From: CAVPDE01 sp964580575
GTDB lineage: Bacteria > Desulfobacterota > DSM-4660 > Desulfatiglandales > HGW-15
Assembly: GCA_964580575.1 (NCBI GenBank)
Contig: CAZOLJ010000070.1
Coordinates: 1-23,394, forward strand
Length of the DNA: 23,394 nucleotides
Reading direction: 5' to 3'
Within the stretch, counting starts at the first letter, position 1; each line of letters opens with the position of its first letter. Both the position numbers and the translations under genes were made by a program. Positions 6,094-14,940 of the stretch are shown here, piece by piece. The notes under the pieces were generated by a model, which made no database searches, had not been told where the DNA came from, and worked only from the letters and a program-made list of their open reading frames with translations.

Positions 6094-6879
6094 ATGAATC
6101 ATAATCAACCGGTTATTGTTGTGAAGGACCTGGACATGGGCTACGGCGACTTTGTGCTCATGCGAAAGCTCAATTTTACGGTGAACCGGGGAGACGTCTT
6201 CATCATCATGGGAGGGAGTGGTTGCGGGAAGAGCACGCTCCTGAAGATCCTGGTGGGTCTAAAGACCCCATCCAAGGGCCAGGTGTTTTACGGAGACACG
6301 GATTTCTGGGGCGGGGACCCTGAAACGAGGGAAAAGATCCAGAGGCGCTTTGGGATATTGTATCAGAGCGGGGCGTTGTGGAGTAGCATGACGTTGGCGG
6401 AAAACATTGCGCTTCCGCTGGAGCAGTACACGGACCTGAGCCCGAGCCAGATCCGGGAAGTGGTGTCCTTGAAGCTTGCGCTGGTGGGGCTGGCGGGGTT
6501 TGAGGAGTTTTACCCTTCGGAGATCAGCGGGGGGATGAAGAAGAGGGCAGGGCTGGCCAGAGCCATGGCCATGGACCCGGATATCCTGTTTTTCGACGAA
6601 CCTTCGGCAGGGCTGGATCCGATTAGCTCTCGCCTGCTGGATGACCTGATCCTGGAGCTGAGGGAAAGCCTGGGGACCACCATCGTGGTGGTGACCCATG
6701 AGCTGGCGAGCATCTTCACGATCGGGAACAACTCGGTGTACCTGGACGTGGACGAGAGGACCATGAGCGCAAGCGGGGATCCCAAGAAGCTTCGGGACCA
6801 TTCTCCGAATCCGAGGGTGCACAAGTTTTTGACGAGAGGAGAAGGGGAGGAAGATTGGAGTGATGGAGTAACGGAGTGA
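6094..6879 (+). CDS. mlaF: MlaF-type lipid ABC transporter ATP-binding protein
   Basis: This 261-residue cytoplasmic ATPase energises the MlaE permease. The Walker A is 'GGSGCGKSTLLK' (about residues 40-51), the Q-loop 'GILYQSGALWSSMTLAENI' is typical of MlaF, and the signature is 'EISGGMKKRAGLARAMAMDP'. The Walker B is 'ILFFDEPSAGLDP', followed by the H-loop in 'VVVTHELAS'. The ATG has only a weak purine stretch upstream, so translation may be poor or the start slightly different. The last codons (DWSDGVTE and the stop) are encoded by the left arm of repeat copy 2, so the element appears to have supplied the protein's C-terminus. The gene lies between two copies of that repeat. Confidence 0.93.
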   Translation: MNHNQPVIVVKDLDMGYGDFVLMRKLNFTVNRGDVFIIMGGSGCGKSTLLKILVGLKTPSKGQVFYGDTDFWGGDPETREKIQRRFGILYQSGALWSSMTLAENIALPLEQYTDLSPSQIREVVSLKLALVGLAGFEEFYPSEISGGMKKRAGLARAMAMDPDILFFDEPSAGLDPISSRLLDDLILELRESLGTTIVVVTHELASIFTIGNNSVYLDVDERTMSASGDPKKLRDHSPNPRVHKFLTRGEGEEDWSDGVTE

Positions 6880-7041
6880 TGGAGTAGTGGGTAAAAGAAA
6901 ACGGAATACTGGAAAAATGGAATGTTGGAATGACAGAAGAAAGGATTGATGGAAGGAAAAAATGAGTAGCAAGGGTTCTAACCAACACTCCAGCACTCCA
7001 ATACTCCATCACTCCAGTCCTATATTACTCCAGTACTCCAT
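6851..7041 (+). repeat. Palindromic GGAGT repeat element, copy 2
   Basis: It starts with the same 15 bases as copy 1 (TGGAGTGATGGAGTA), has the same central GTGGGTAAAAGAAAA then GGAAT, and ends in inverted ACTCC units (ACTCCAGCACTCCAATACTC, then ATCACTCCAG and further degenerate units). It overlaps the last 29 bases of mlaF and fills the gap to mlaD. Confidence 0.8.
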
Positions 7042-7112
7042 TTGGATTCGCCTGGGAGCTGGCCGATTGTTCTGAGTATTGCGATGAATGGGTGTTTGCG
7101 ACGGAGAGAGTC

Positions 7113-8192
7113 ATGAGTAAACCGGTAAACAAGACGATGATTGGTCTTTTTGTGGCGGGGGCCATTGCCCTGATTGTTGTAGCAATCGGGGTCCTGGGCT
7201 CGGGTAAGCTTTTCAAAGAGACCATTCCGTACGTGATGGTTTTTGAAGGGTCGGTGAAGGGGCTCAATGTCGGGTCTCCGGTGGTGTTCCGTGGGGTCAA
7301 AATCGGCGCGGTAACCAGCATCCGCATGCACTTCAATTACGCGACCAAGGCAATGACCATTCTTGTTTATGCGGATTTCGGGGAGCGTCAGGTCGAAATC
7401 GTCAACATGGACCAGGCTACGGCCGAGCGGCTCAAAGAGGTAGGTCCATATGTCGTTATGAGGGAACTGATCGGGCGCGGACTCCGTGCGCAGCTGGAAA
7501 TGCAGAGCATCGTGACAGGGCAGCTTCAAATCGCCCTTGATTTCCACCCTGACAAGCCGGCTGTCTATACGGGGATTGAGAAAACGATACAAGAAATTCC
7601 GACCATTCCCACGCCTCTCCAGGAGCTGACCAAGAAGCTCGAAAGCCTACCCATTGAAGATATCATGAACAATGTAAACTCGGCAGCGGACGGGATTGCA
7701 AAGCTTGCCAATTCGCCGGAACTCAAGGAAAGCATCGCGAACCTCAATATTGCGCTTAGGGACATGCAATCTTTGGTGCGCAATGTGGATGCCCAGGTCA
7801 AGCCGTTGAGTGCGGCACTGTCCGAAACCATCCGCTACACCCAGAAACTAGTCAAAAACGCGGACTCTCAGGTGGCATCCCTGGGGACAAACTTGAATGA
7901 AGCGATTGGGGACGGTCGAAAGCTTATCAAGAACTTGGACGGAAGTGTGGATTCCGTTAAGGTCGGTGTTTTGGACATGATCAACACGGCGACAGCAGCG
8001 ATCAAGGAGGCGGAGAAGGTTCTGGAGGAACTTCAGTCTACGGCCAAGACGGATTCGGTTCTGATGTACCGGTTAACCGAATCCTTGCGGGAAGTGGAGA
8101 AATCAGCCCGTTCACTGCGCACTCTGACCGATTATCTTGAAAGACATCCTGAAGCCCTTCTTGGCGGCAAGGGAGAATCCGGAGGAAATTGA
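7113..8192 (+). CDS. mlaD: MlaD family lipid-binding protein (MCE domain)
   Basis: This 359-residue periplasmic, membrane-anchored component passes lipids between the transporter and its partner. One N-terminal helix (about residues 10-30, 'MIGLFVAGAIALIVVAIGVL') anchors it. The MCE domain follows: 'YVMVFEGSVKGLNVGSPVVF' then 'RGVKIGAVTSI', about residues 37-70. The C-terminal half is a long Ala/Lys/Glu/Asp-rich amphipathic helix (about 170-345), as in longer MlaD/PqiB relatives that form a tube or needle. The ATG at 7113 has GGAGAG upstream; an in-frame GTG at 7092 is less likely. Its TGA is one base from the next start codon, so the two are coupled. Confidence 0.92.
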   Translation: MSKPVNKTMIGLFVAGAIALIVVAIGVLGSGKLFKETIPYVMVFEGSVKGLNVGSPVVFRGVKIGAVTSIRMHFNYATKAMTILVYADFGERQVEIVNMDQATAERLKEVGPYVVMRELIGRGLRAQLEMQSIVTGQLQIALDFHPDKPAVYTGIEKTIQEIPTIPTPLQELTKKLESLPIEDIMNNVNSAADGIAKLANSPELKESIANLNIALRDMQSLVRNVDAQVKPLSAALSETIRYTQKLVKNADSQVASLGTNLNEAIGDGRKLIKNLDGSVDSVKVGVLDMINTATAAIKEAEKVLEELQSTAKTDSVLMYRLTESLREVEKSARSLRTLTDYLERHPEALLGGKGESGGN

Positions 8193-8193
8193 G

Positions 8194-8793
8194 ATGAGAA
8201 CACAGAGGTCGAGAATCCAAGGCGTGATCCTTGTTTTGGCGCTGGCAGTCTCCCTTTCCGCCTGTGCAGGAAAGAGCGCCTCTTCAAAGTTCTACGTTCT
8301 GAGTCCCTTGCCGCAGTCCAAGCTGAGTGAGGCGGGGGCAAAGACGATAGGCGTCTTCCCTGTTGCCATGCCTGATTATCTGGACCGACCCCAGATCGTG
8401 ACCCGGGTGAGCGAGAACGAAATCAAGCTCGATGAATTCAGCCGATGGGCGGAGCCTTTGAAGGAAAATTTCTACACGGTTCTTGTGGATAACCTCTCCA
8501 CGCTTTTAAACTCCGAGAGGGTCATCAAGACGGCGCAAAACCTCGGCGTGCCCGTGCCGTTGCAGGTTGGGGTCGAGGTGGTGCAGTTTGACGGAAGCCT
8601 TGGCGGTGACGCGGTGCTGATTGTGAAATGGGGCCTCTTTGAGACAGACGGCAAGAAGCTCATCGTGGCAAAAAGATCCTCATTCAAGGAGCCCACGAGC
8701 GCCGCAACCTACGAAGCCCTTGTTGCAGCCCAGAGCAGGGCGGTTGCAGCCCTGAGCCGTGAAATCGCGGAATCCGTTAAGACCAGAAAATAG
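8194..8793 (+). CDS. PqiC/YmbA-like lipoprotein of the lipid transport operon
   Basis: This 199-residue predicted outer-membrane lipoprotein belongs to the ABC-type transport auxiliary (PqiC/YmbA, DUF330) family. A signal peptide ends in the lipobox LSAC with Cys24 as lipidation site, and 'SSKFYVLSPLP' follows, the family's usual opening. Later motifs are 'IGVFPVAMPDYLDRPQIVTR', 'EFSRWAEPLKENFYTVL' and 'VEVVQFDG'. GGAGG lies 8 nt before the ATG, inside the end of mlaD. Its partners mlaE, mlaF and mlaD are immediately upstream. It would be the outer-membrane dock for the MlaD conduit, by analogy with PqiB-PqiC; no MlaA or MlaC is present here. Confidence 0.87.
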   Translation: MRTQRSRIQGVILVLALAVSLSACAGKSASSKFYVLSPLPQSKLSEAGAKTIGVFPVAMPDYLDRPQIVTRVSENEIKLDEFSRWAEPLKENFYTVLVDNLSTLLNSERVIKTAQNLGVPVPLQVGVEVVQFDGSLGGDAVLIVKWGLFETDGKKLIVAKRSSFKEPTSAATYEALVAAQSRAVAALSREIAESVKTRK

Positions 8794-8899
8794 CAGATCC
8801 CGAATTCCCCTTTCATCTCCAACAGCCAACCAACCTCTTGGCCGACGACAGTTTGGTCACTCCCTGCCGCGGGCACGAAGCAGCAAGCCGTGCGTTGTG

Positions 8900-9087
8900 C
8901 ACCTGTACGCCGGGGTTTCGCTGGAAGGGGCCGTCGTTGTAGTTCGGAACGAGTGGAACGAGGCTTATTACAGGAAGCCTGGGGTGACTCCCACGGATAT
9001 CCTCATCCGCAAGGACGGAAAAACCCCGAGTCGGCCAAGCTGATTGCGGCGGTTTCCAAGGCTGCCGGCGCTGCGAAAAAAGCCTAG
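8900..9087 (+). pseudogene. C-terminal remnant of a SYLF (Ysc84) domain protein, frameshifted
   Basis: In one frame, 8909 to about 9020 reads AGVSLEGAVVVVRNEWNEAY then a 'GVTPTDILIRKDGK' segment, the conserved end of SYLF lipid-binding proteins. The natural continuation, NPESAKLIAAVSKAAGAAKK, then lies in a different frame and ends at TAG 9085. The shift falls at GGAAAAACCCC (about 9018-9028), a homopolymer run. Nothing upstream (8794-8900) was recognised as the rest of the gene, so it is a 5'-truncated relic. A related but longer gene lies at 19769-20329. Confidence 0.65.
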
Positions 9088-9347
9088 GATGAACCAAAAC
9101 AGGCGGTTCCTCCTAAAACCGGCGGGAAGAGCTATGAGGTGCGGTCTGGAGATAAGGACTGTATTGGGGTGATCCGGAGTTTAGAGAATTCAGCCTCTGA
9201 GTGTCAATACCTAACCCAATAGGCCGAAGAGCCCTTCGTCATTTAAGAAAAGCGTGATGGGGCGAGTCGTTCAGGGGTCTAGGAAGTCCCCTTTTGCGTT
9301 GATTTCTAAGAGTGCTGGGGATAGGCTTAGGCCCATAGAGGCGAGAC
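9088..9347 (+). other. Gap with no recognised gene
   Basis: No convincing coding region, repeat or RNA gene was found here. The frame after the TAG at 9085 stays open for about 45 codons and includes GKSYEVRSGD, faintly like a LysM start, but nothing else supports a gene. Confidence 0.4.
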
Positions 9348-9569
9348 ATGCTCACACCATGGAGTGCAATCCGAGACCGGTTCATGCGTTATGCATCGAA
9401 CCTGCGTTTCCCTAGGCTGCTGGCGGTAACTGCCACTTTGTTCGTCATTGACCTGATTTTCCCCGACATGGTGCCGTTTGTGGATGAGATTCTTTTGGGG
9501 CTTATTTCACTTCTCCTCGCATCGCTCAGGAAACGGAGCGGCGAAGACCCGCATTCTTGGCCAAGATGA
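9348..9569 (+). CDS. Small membrane protein (DUF6116-like)
   Basis: This 73-residue protein has a central hydrophobic stretch (about residues 20-60) with the pattern 'LRFPRLLAVTATLFVIDLIF' then 'PDMVPFVDEILLGLISLLLA'. I associate this with a small uncharacterised membrane family (DUF6116). It probably forms two short helices with the acidic PDMVPFVDE turn between them. GAGGCGAG precedes the ATG. Its stop is 9 nt before the hybrid kinase start, so the two are likely co-transcribed. No function can be assigned. Confidence 0.65.
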   Translation: MLTPWSAIRDRFMRYASNLRFPRLLAVTATLFVIDLIFPDMVPFVDEILLGLISLLLASLRKRSGEDPHSWPR

Positions 9570-9578
9570 GGTGACGCC

Positions 9579-12500
9579 ATGATGGACTCGCGATCTGCTC
9601 CTCCTTCTGATCTCTCCAGCCCGGCGCTCTTGCCGGCAACCATGGTCGGCCGGCCCTTCGGTTCCGACGAGGCGGGGAGGCCCATCGGTCGTACCAAAGG
9701 CTCCTTTATTCGCGCAACCGTCGAATACATGCTGGAGTGCGTCGCTCAGCGCACAGCCGCCGCGCTTTCGCCTGATGGGCAGGCCGATGCAGTGTCCCAG
9801 GCCAAGGCCGCGGCGCTGGAGCAGCTCCTGACACGCCTCAACGCGGCCATCCCCGACCCGCGCTATCATGTCACCGTTGAGTATCTGATGAACGAAGGCC
9901 ACCTCTACTCGGTCGAGTTCGACGCGTTCCTGAGCCACATCTGCCGCGAGCTGTCCGGAGATCCGCGCTTTCACTTCAACCGCGGCAGCCGGAGCATCCC
10001 CGCCTCAGTGGCGTTGTTGTCACGCCCGTTTTCGCTCAGCCAAACCTATCGCATGCTGCCTCGTTTTACGGCCAAGCTGGCGGACACGGACCTGCGGGTG
10101 GGCACAGTGACCCGGACAAGCGCGGTGGTTCAGTGGCACAGCGAAAAGGATCTGGCAAGGCTGCCCGAGTCGCTCCATCAGATCTTTATCGAGCTGGCTT
10201 GCCAGATGGCGCAAGGTGCGCTGGCGAGCATCCCGGCCGTGCACTCCGGGTTGCCCATGGCGAACGTCCAGGAGCTGCGCTGCAGGTCAAGGGGCGATGC
10301 CTATTGCGAGTGGGAGTTCACCTGGGAAGCCGCCCAAGCCGGCATTGGCCTGGAAGTCTGGGTCGGCGCGATTCTTTCAGCGGCGTTGCTGGGCTGCACC
10401 TTGGGGCGGCTGACGGCGTGGGAATGGACAGCGGCGTTGACAGCCCTGCTCCCGGCATGGTGCGGCTGGCTCCTGTGGCGCAAGCGAAGGCTCACCGAAC
10501 GCCTAAGCAATGTGGAACGGCTGCTCCTGCAGACGCGCGACAGCGCCGAAAAGCAGTTCGACGGTTTTCAACAGACCAACGCGGACCTGCAGCTCTCCAA
10601 CGTCACGCTCAATCAGAAACTCTCCGAACTGACGGCGCTGCACGAGATCGGTGTGGTCCTTAGCTCCACGCTTGATCTGGATGAGCTGTTAGACAAAACC
10701 TTACAAGCCGTCACCACTCACCTCTCCTGCGATCGGGCCATGATCCTGCTGGTGGAGGAGCGCGCCGGCCGCCGTGTGCTGGCGAGTGGACACATCATCG
10801 GCGGCACACCGGAGATGGCCGCTTTGACCAAAGGGCTGGAGGTTTCACTGGAAGAACCGTATTCGTTCCTAGCCAAGATCGTTCTGTCCGGCAAGCCGAT
10901 TGTCGTTCGAGAGATAGACCAGGTGACTGATGTTCAGGCCCGGCAGTATCTCTCAGTCCTTCAAACCCACGCCTTTGTGGCCGTTCCGCTGCTCACCCAA
11001 GGCAAACCCGCAGGCTATCTGGGACTGGACAACGCCGTCACCGGCCGTCCCATTCCCGAAACGATCCAAGACCTGCTTTCCATCATCGGCGCCCAAATCG
11101 CCGCTGCCATCGACAGGGCGCGCGTGCATCAGACCCTTGAGCGTCGGGTGGAAGAACGCACGGCCGCGCTGGCCGCGGCCACGCACCGTGCTGAAGAAGC
11201 CGCTGTAGCGATCACGCAGGCCGACCAAGAGAAAGGCGCCCTGCTGGCTGAGATGCGTGCCGTGCTCGATGCGATCGACTACGGCATTCTGCTCTTCGGG
11301 CCGGACCTGCGCCTGCGCCTCGGCAATCGCGCCATATGCGAGATGTGGCGGCTCCCCGAATCCCTTCTGGCAGAGGAACCCACGCTAGCCGACCTGATCA
11401 ACTTCAACCGCGACACCGGGCTCTACGACGTTCCGAAGGACCAGTGGGAAGCGTATGTGGTGGAACGCGTGGAAGCGATCCGTCAGGGGGCGATCCCGCC
11501 CACCCAGTTCCGGCGTCGCGACGGCCGCATTCTCCGCTATCAAGCGCTGGGGCTGCCGAACGGCGGTCGGATGCTGACCTACTTCGACATCACCGACCTG
11601 GTGCACCAGAACGAGTACCTGGCTGCGCTCCATGAAACCACGTTGGGGCTGATCAGCCGTTTGGACGTGAAGGATCTGCTGCAGACCCTGATCCTCAGGG
11701 CCGGACAATTGTCGAACGCGCCTCACGGATTCATCTATCTGCTGGAACCGGGGCAAACAGAGATGGAATGCAAGGTGGGCGTGGGGGTCTTGTGCCAGAT
11801 GGTCGGCTCGCGGAGAAAACTTGGTGAGGGCCTGACCGGCGAGGTCTGGAGAACAGGTCAGCCCCTGGCCGTTGTCAACCACGATTCCTGGCCTGGCCGG
11901 TCGGAGGTATTCCCGGTGGGTCTCCTGGGCGCCATCATGGCTGTACCGCTCAAGTCCGGCCCGCAGGTTGTGGGTGTCATCGGTCTGGCCTACGGCCCGG
12001 AATCCGAAGGATCCTTCGGCACGCAAGAAGTGGAACTCCTGAACCGGTTTGCCCAACTCGCTTCCGTGGCCCTGGACAATGCCCGCTTGTACTCGGCCAC
12101 GCAGGAATCGGAACGCCGCTTGACCGACATCATCAACTTCATGCCCGATCCTACGTTGGTGATTGACGCGGGTGGTCACGTGATCGCCTGGAGCCGGGCC
12201 ATGGAAGAGATGACGGGAATCCCGGCACAAGAGATGTTGGGCAAGGGCGATTACGAGTACGCCCTTCCGTTCTATGGCGAGCGACGGCCGGTTCTGCTTG
12301 ATCTCGTGCTTCTGCCCCGCGAGGAACTGGAACAGAAGTATGCGGGTATCGCGACAAAGGGCTCGGTGCTGGTGGCCGAAACCTACGTGCCCAGCTTGAA
12401 GGGGGGCGGCCGCTACCTGTTTGCCACGGCCTCTGCTTTGCACGATGCGCACGGCGATGTGGTGGGCGCTATCGAAACGATCCGCGACATCACCGAGCGC

Positions 12501-14780
12501 AAGGAGGCGGAGGTGGAGCTGCAAAAAGCCAAGGAGGCGGCCGAGGCGGCCACGCAGGCCAAGAGCGACTTCCTGGCCAACATGAGTCACGAGATCAGGA
12601 CGCCGATGAACGCAGTGATCGGCATGGCCCACCTGGCCCTTCAAACCGAGCTGACTCCCAAGCAGGAGGACTACCTGAGGAAGATCCAGCGCTCCGCCCA
12701 TTCCCTGTTGGGAGTCATCAACGACATTCTGGATTTTTCCAAGATCGAAGCGGGGAAAATGGAGCTGGAATCCGTGGACTTCAGCCTCGACGAAGTGCTC
12801 GACAATGTGTCGACGATGATGGCAGTGAGGATCCATGAGAAAGACCTTGAGTTCCTGCTGGATACTGCTTCAGATGTGCCTCTGGCGCTGGTGGGCGATC
12901 CCCTGAGGGTGGGGCAAGTCCTGATCAATTTGTGCAACAACGCGGTGAAATTCACGGAACGAGGCGAGATCATCGTTTCCACGGCCGTGAAGGAGAGGAA
13001 TGAGTACTCGATCACGCTCCAGTTCTCTGTTCGCGACACAGGGATCGGACTTACCGAGGAGCAGAAAGGAAAGCTTTTCCATGCTTTCAGCCAGGCGGAC
13101 AGTTCCACCACAAGAAAATATGGCGGGACAGGGCTTGGATTGACCATCTCCAGGCGCCTGGTGGAGATGATGGGAGGGACAATCTGGGTCGAGAGCGAAC
13201 CGGGCAAAGGGAGCGAGTTCTTTTTCACGGCCACCTTCGGCTTAGCGAGAAAAGTGGCCAGGAAACGCTTAGAGCCCTCCCTGGACCTCAGAGGAATGCG
13301 GGTGCTGGTGGTCGAGGACAATGCCTCCTCCAGGGAGATCCTGCAGACCCTGCTCGAGAGCATGACCTTTGCGGTTTCGGCAGTAGCCTCTGCCGAGGAG
13401 GGGATCGCGGAACTGGAGAAGGAGGCCAGGGACAGTCCTTACAAGCTGGTGGTGATGGACTGGAAAATGCCCGGCATGGATGGGATCAGGGCGTGTGAGG
13501 TGATCAAGAGGCATGCGGGAATTCCCGCGAAACCGAAGATGATCATTGTGACGGCCTATGGTCGTGAAGAGGTGATGCAGAGATCGGCGAAGGTGGGGGT
13601 GGACGGGTTTCTTTTGAAGCCGGTGAGCCAGTCCATGCTTTTTGATGCGATCATGGTGGCCTTTGACAAGGAGGTGCCGGACCGGGAGCGTGCAGTGCCC
13701 TGGAGAGTGAGTGCTAAGGAAGAAATGGCGAAGCTGCGGGGGGCGAGGGTGCTGCTGGTAGAGGACAATGAGATCAACCAGCAGGTGGCGCAGGAGATGC
13801 TGGAGAAGTCAGGGCTGGTGGTCGGCATTGCCAACAACGGGGAAGAGGCTGTGCAGCGGGTCAAAGCGGAGGTCTATGATGCGGTGCTCATGGATATCCA
13901 AATGCCGGTCATGGGGGGGTTCGAGGCGACCCAGGAGATCCGCAAGGATGGCCGGTTCAAGGGTTTACCGATCATCGCCATGACGGCCCATGCCATGGCA
14001 GGAGACCGGGAGAAGAGCCTGGCCGCCGGAATGAACGATCACGTGACCAAACCCATTGACCCGGACGAGCTTTTCTCCGCCCTGCTGAGATGGATCAAAC
14101 CGGGTGAAAGGGGAGTACCGCGAGCAGAGAGCCGTCGAGCGATGCCGGAAGAAAAGGAAGAGGATCTGCTGCTGCCAGAGTTGCCTGGGGTCTCCGTCGC
14201 ATCAGGCCTTGAGAGGGTCGGCGGAAACAAGCGGTTTTATGCAAAGCTCTTGTGCAAGTTCAGGGAGAGCCAGCGGAAAGCGGTTGCGGAGATCAAAGCG
14301 GCTCTGCTCTCAGGGGACAGGGAAACGGCCGGCCGCCTGGCTCACACGGTCAAGGGGGTATCCGGAAACCTGGGAGCGGAGAGCCTGTACCGCGCTGCGG
14401 CTGACTTGGAGAAGGCGATAAAAGAAGGGAAAGGCAACATCGACTCTCTTCTGACCGGGTTCGGCTCCCAGCTGAAGATCGTCATGGAGGGGATAAGGGT
14501 TTTGGAGGAGAGCCTGGCCGTTCAAAAAGAGCCCGAGCCTTCAACAGCTGTTTCGGTTGACAAGGTAGCGGTGAAAGGTTTGCTTCAGGACATGGCGCGG
14601 CTCCTGGAGAGCGACCTGACAGAGGCGATGAACCGTCTCGATGCTTTGAGGGAGCACCTGTCGCAGTCGTCAGCCCGTGAAGAGTTCAAGCGACTGGAGA
14701 GACAGGTTGAGAGCTTCGACACGGACGGTGCACTCAAGAGCGTCGAAGCCATAGCCAAGGCTCTGGGTATTGTATTCTAG
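9579..14780 (+). CDS. Large hybrid sensor histidine kinase (V4R-like, GAF, PAS, GAF, PAS, HK, REC, REC, HPt)
   Basis: This 1733-residue multi-step phosphorelay kinase starts with about 255 residues resembling a V4R-like sensor, ending 'ELRCRSRGDAYCEWEF'. Two membrane helices (about 260-310) and a coiled coil follow, then GAF (about 345-510), PAS (about 555-680), GAF (about 690-840) and PAS (about 850-970). The phosphorylated H1004 lies in SHEIRTPMN. ATP-binding boxes are NLCNNAVKF, DTGIG and GGTGLGL. Receiver aspartates are D1294 (VVMDWKMPGMDG) and D1439 (VLMDIQMPVMGG), and the HPt histidine is H1589 (LAHTVKG). All phosphotransfer residues are present. GAGGTG precedes the ATG at 9579; a second ATG follows at once. 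The next gene is a receiver-cyclase, a plausible target. Arg codon use changes near 12.5 kb. Confidence 0.93.
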   Translation: MMDSRSAPPSDLSSPALLPATMVGRPFGSDEAGRPIGRTKGSFIRATVEYMLECVAQRTAAALSPDGQADAVSQAKAAALEQLLTRLNAAIPDPRYHVTVEYLMNEGHLYSVEFDAFLSHICRELSGDPRFHFNRGSRSIPASVALLSRPFSLSQTYRMLPRFTAKLADTDLRVGTVTRTSAVVQWHSEKDLARLPESLHQIFIELACQMAQGALASIPAVHSGLPMANVQELRCRSRGDAYCEWEFTWEAAQAGIGLEVWVGAILSAALLGCTLGRLTAWEWTAALTALLPAWCGWLLWRKRRLTERLSNVERLLLQTRDSAEKQFDGFQQTNADLQLSNVTLNQKLSELTALHEIGVVLSSTLDLDELLDKTLQAVTTHLSCDRAMILLVEERAGRRVLASGHIIGGTPEMAALTKGLEVSLEEPYSFLAKIVLSGKPIVVREIDQVTDVQARQYLSVLQTHAFVAVPLLTQGKPAGYLGLDNAVTGRPIPETIQDLLSIIGAQIAAAIDRARVHQTLERRVEERTAALAAATHRAEEAAVAITQADQEKGALLAEMRAVLDAIDYGILLFGPDLRLRLGNRAICEMWRLPESLLAEEPTLADLINFNRDTGLYDVPKDQWEAYVVERVEAIRQGAIPPTQFRRRDGRILRYQALGLPNGGRMLTYFDITDLVHQNEYLAALHETTLGLISRLDVKDLLQTLILRAGQLSNAPHGFIYLLEPGQTEMECKVGVGVLCQMVGSRRKLGEGLTGEVWRTGQPLAVVNHDSWPGRSEVFPVGLLGAIMAVPLKSGPQVVGVIGLAYGPESEGSFGTQEVELLNRFAQLASVALDNARLYSATQESERRLTDIINFMPDPTLVIDAGGHVIAWSRAMEEMTGIPAQEMLGKGDYEYALPFYGERRPVLLDLVLLPREELEQKYAGIATKGSVLVAETYVPSLKGGGRYLFATASALHDAHGDVVGAIETIRDITERKEAEVELQKAKEAAEAATQAKSDFLANMSHEIRTPMNAVIGMAHLALQTELTPKQEDYLRKIQRSAHSLLGVINDILDFSKIEAGKMELESVDFSLDEVLDNVSTMMAVRIHEKDLEFLLDTASDVPLALVGDPLRVGQVLINLCNNAVKFTERGEIIVSTAVKERNEYSITLQFSVRDTGIGLTEEQKGKLFHAFSQADSSTTRKYGGTGLGLTISRRLVEMMGGTIWVESEPGKGSEFFFTATFGLARKVARKRLEPSLDLRGMRVLVVEDNASSREILQTLLESMTFAVSAVASAEEGIAELEKEARDSPYKLVVMDWKMPGMDGIRACEVIKRHAGIPAKPKMIIVTAYGREEVMQRSAKVGVDGFLLKPVSQSMLFDAIMVAFDKEVPDRERAVPWRVSAKEEMAKLRGARVLLVEDNEINQQVAQEMLEKSGLVVGIANNGEEAVQRVKAEVYDAVLMDIQMPVMGGFEATQEIRKDGRFKGLPIIAMTAHAMAGDREKSLAAGMNDHVTKPIDPDELFSALLRWIKPGERGVPRAESRRAMPEEKEEDLLLPELPGVSVASGLERVGGNKRFYAKLLCKFRESQRKAVAEIKAALLSGDRETAGRLAHTVKGVSGNLGAESLYRAAADLEKAIKEGKGNIDSLLTGFGSQLKIVMEGIRVLEESLAVQKEPEPSTAVSVDKVAVKGLLQDMARLLESDLTEAMNRLDALREHLSQSSAREEFKRLERQVESFDTDGALKSVEAIAKALGIVF

Positions 14781-14824
14781 AGACCAGACTGGAATTGCGT
14801 TTCCATGTAGGTGGTAGGAAGTGA

Positions 14825-14893
14825 GGAGTATGCAGTAAAAGAGAAAAACCTTATTTCAGTCGCTCTTGCGGATTACTCCGTACGGCATACTGC
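14825..14893 (+). repeat. Inverted repeat, possible third relative of the GGAGT elements
   Basis: GGAGTATGCAGT (14825-14836), then AAAAGAGAAAAACC, and at 14870-14893 GGATTACTCC followed by GTACGGCATACTGC, which is the inverse of the same GGAGTA and GCAGTATGC units. The layout (unit repeats, A-rich middle, inverted units) matches the copies at 5941 and 6851, but the unit sequence differs. It lies between the kinase and the cyclase genes. Confidence 0.5.
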
Positions 14894-14940
14894 TTGCTCG
14901 TGACGTTGCGGCCAAACAATAGCTTCAGATGGAGAGGATC

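Noticed and set aside
5941..7041. GGAGT-rich repeats as a CRISPR array
   Set aside because: Units are 8-9 bases, directly adjoining, and inverted within each element; there are no unique spacers.
9088..9230. LysM-like extension after the TAG at 9085
   Set aside because: Only a few residues (SYEVRSGD) resemble LysM and the rest does not follow the domain.
11385..12836. Minus-strand frame of 483 codons inside the kinase gene
   Set aside because: It is a shadow of the GC-rich kinase frame, and the plus strand carries unmistakable PAS, GAF and kinase domains.
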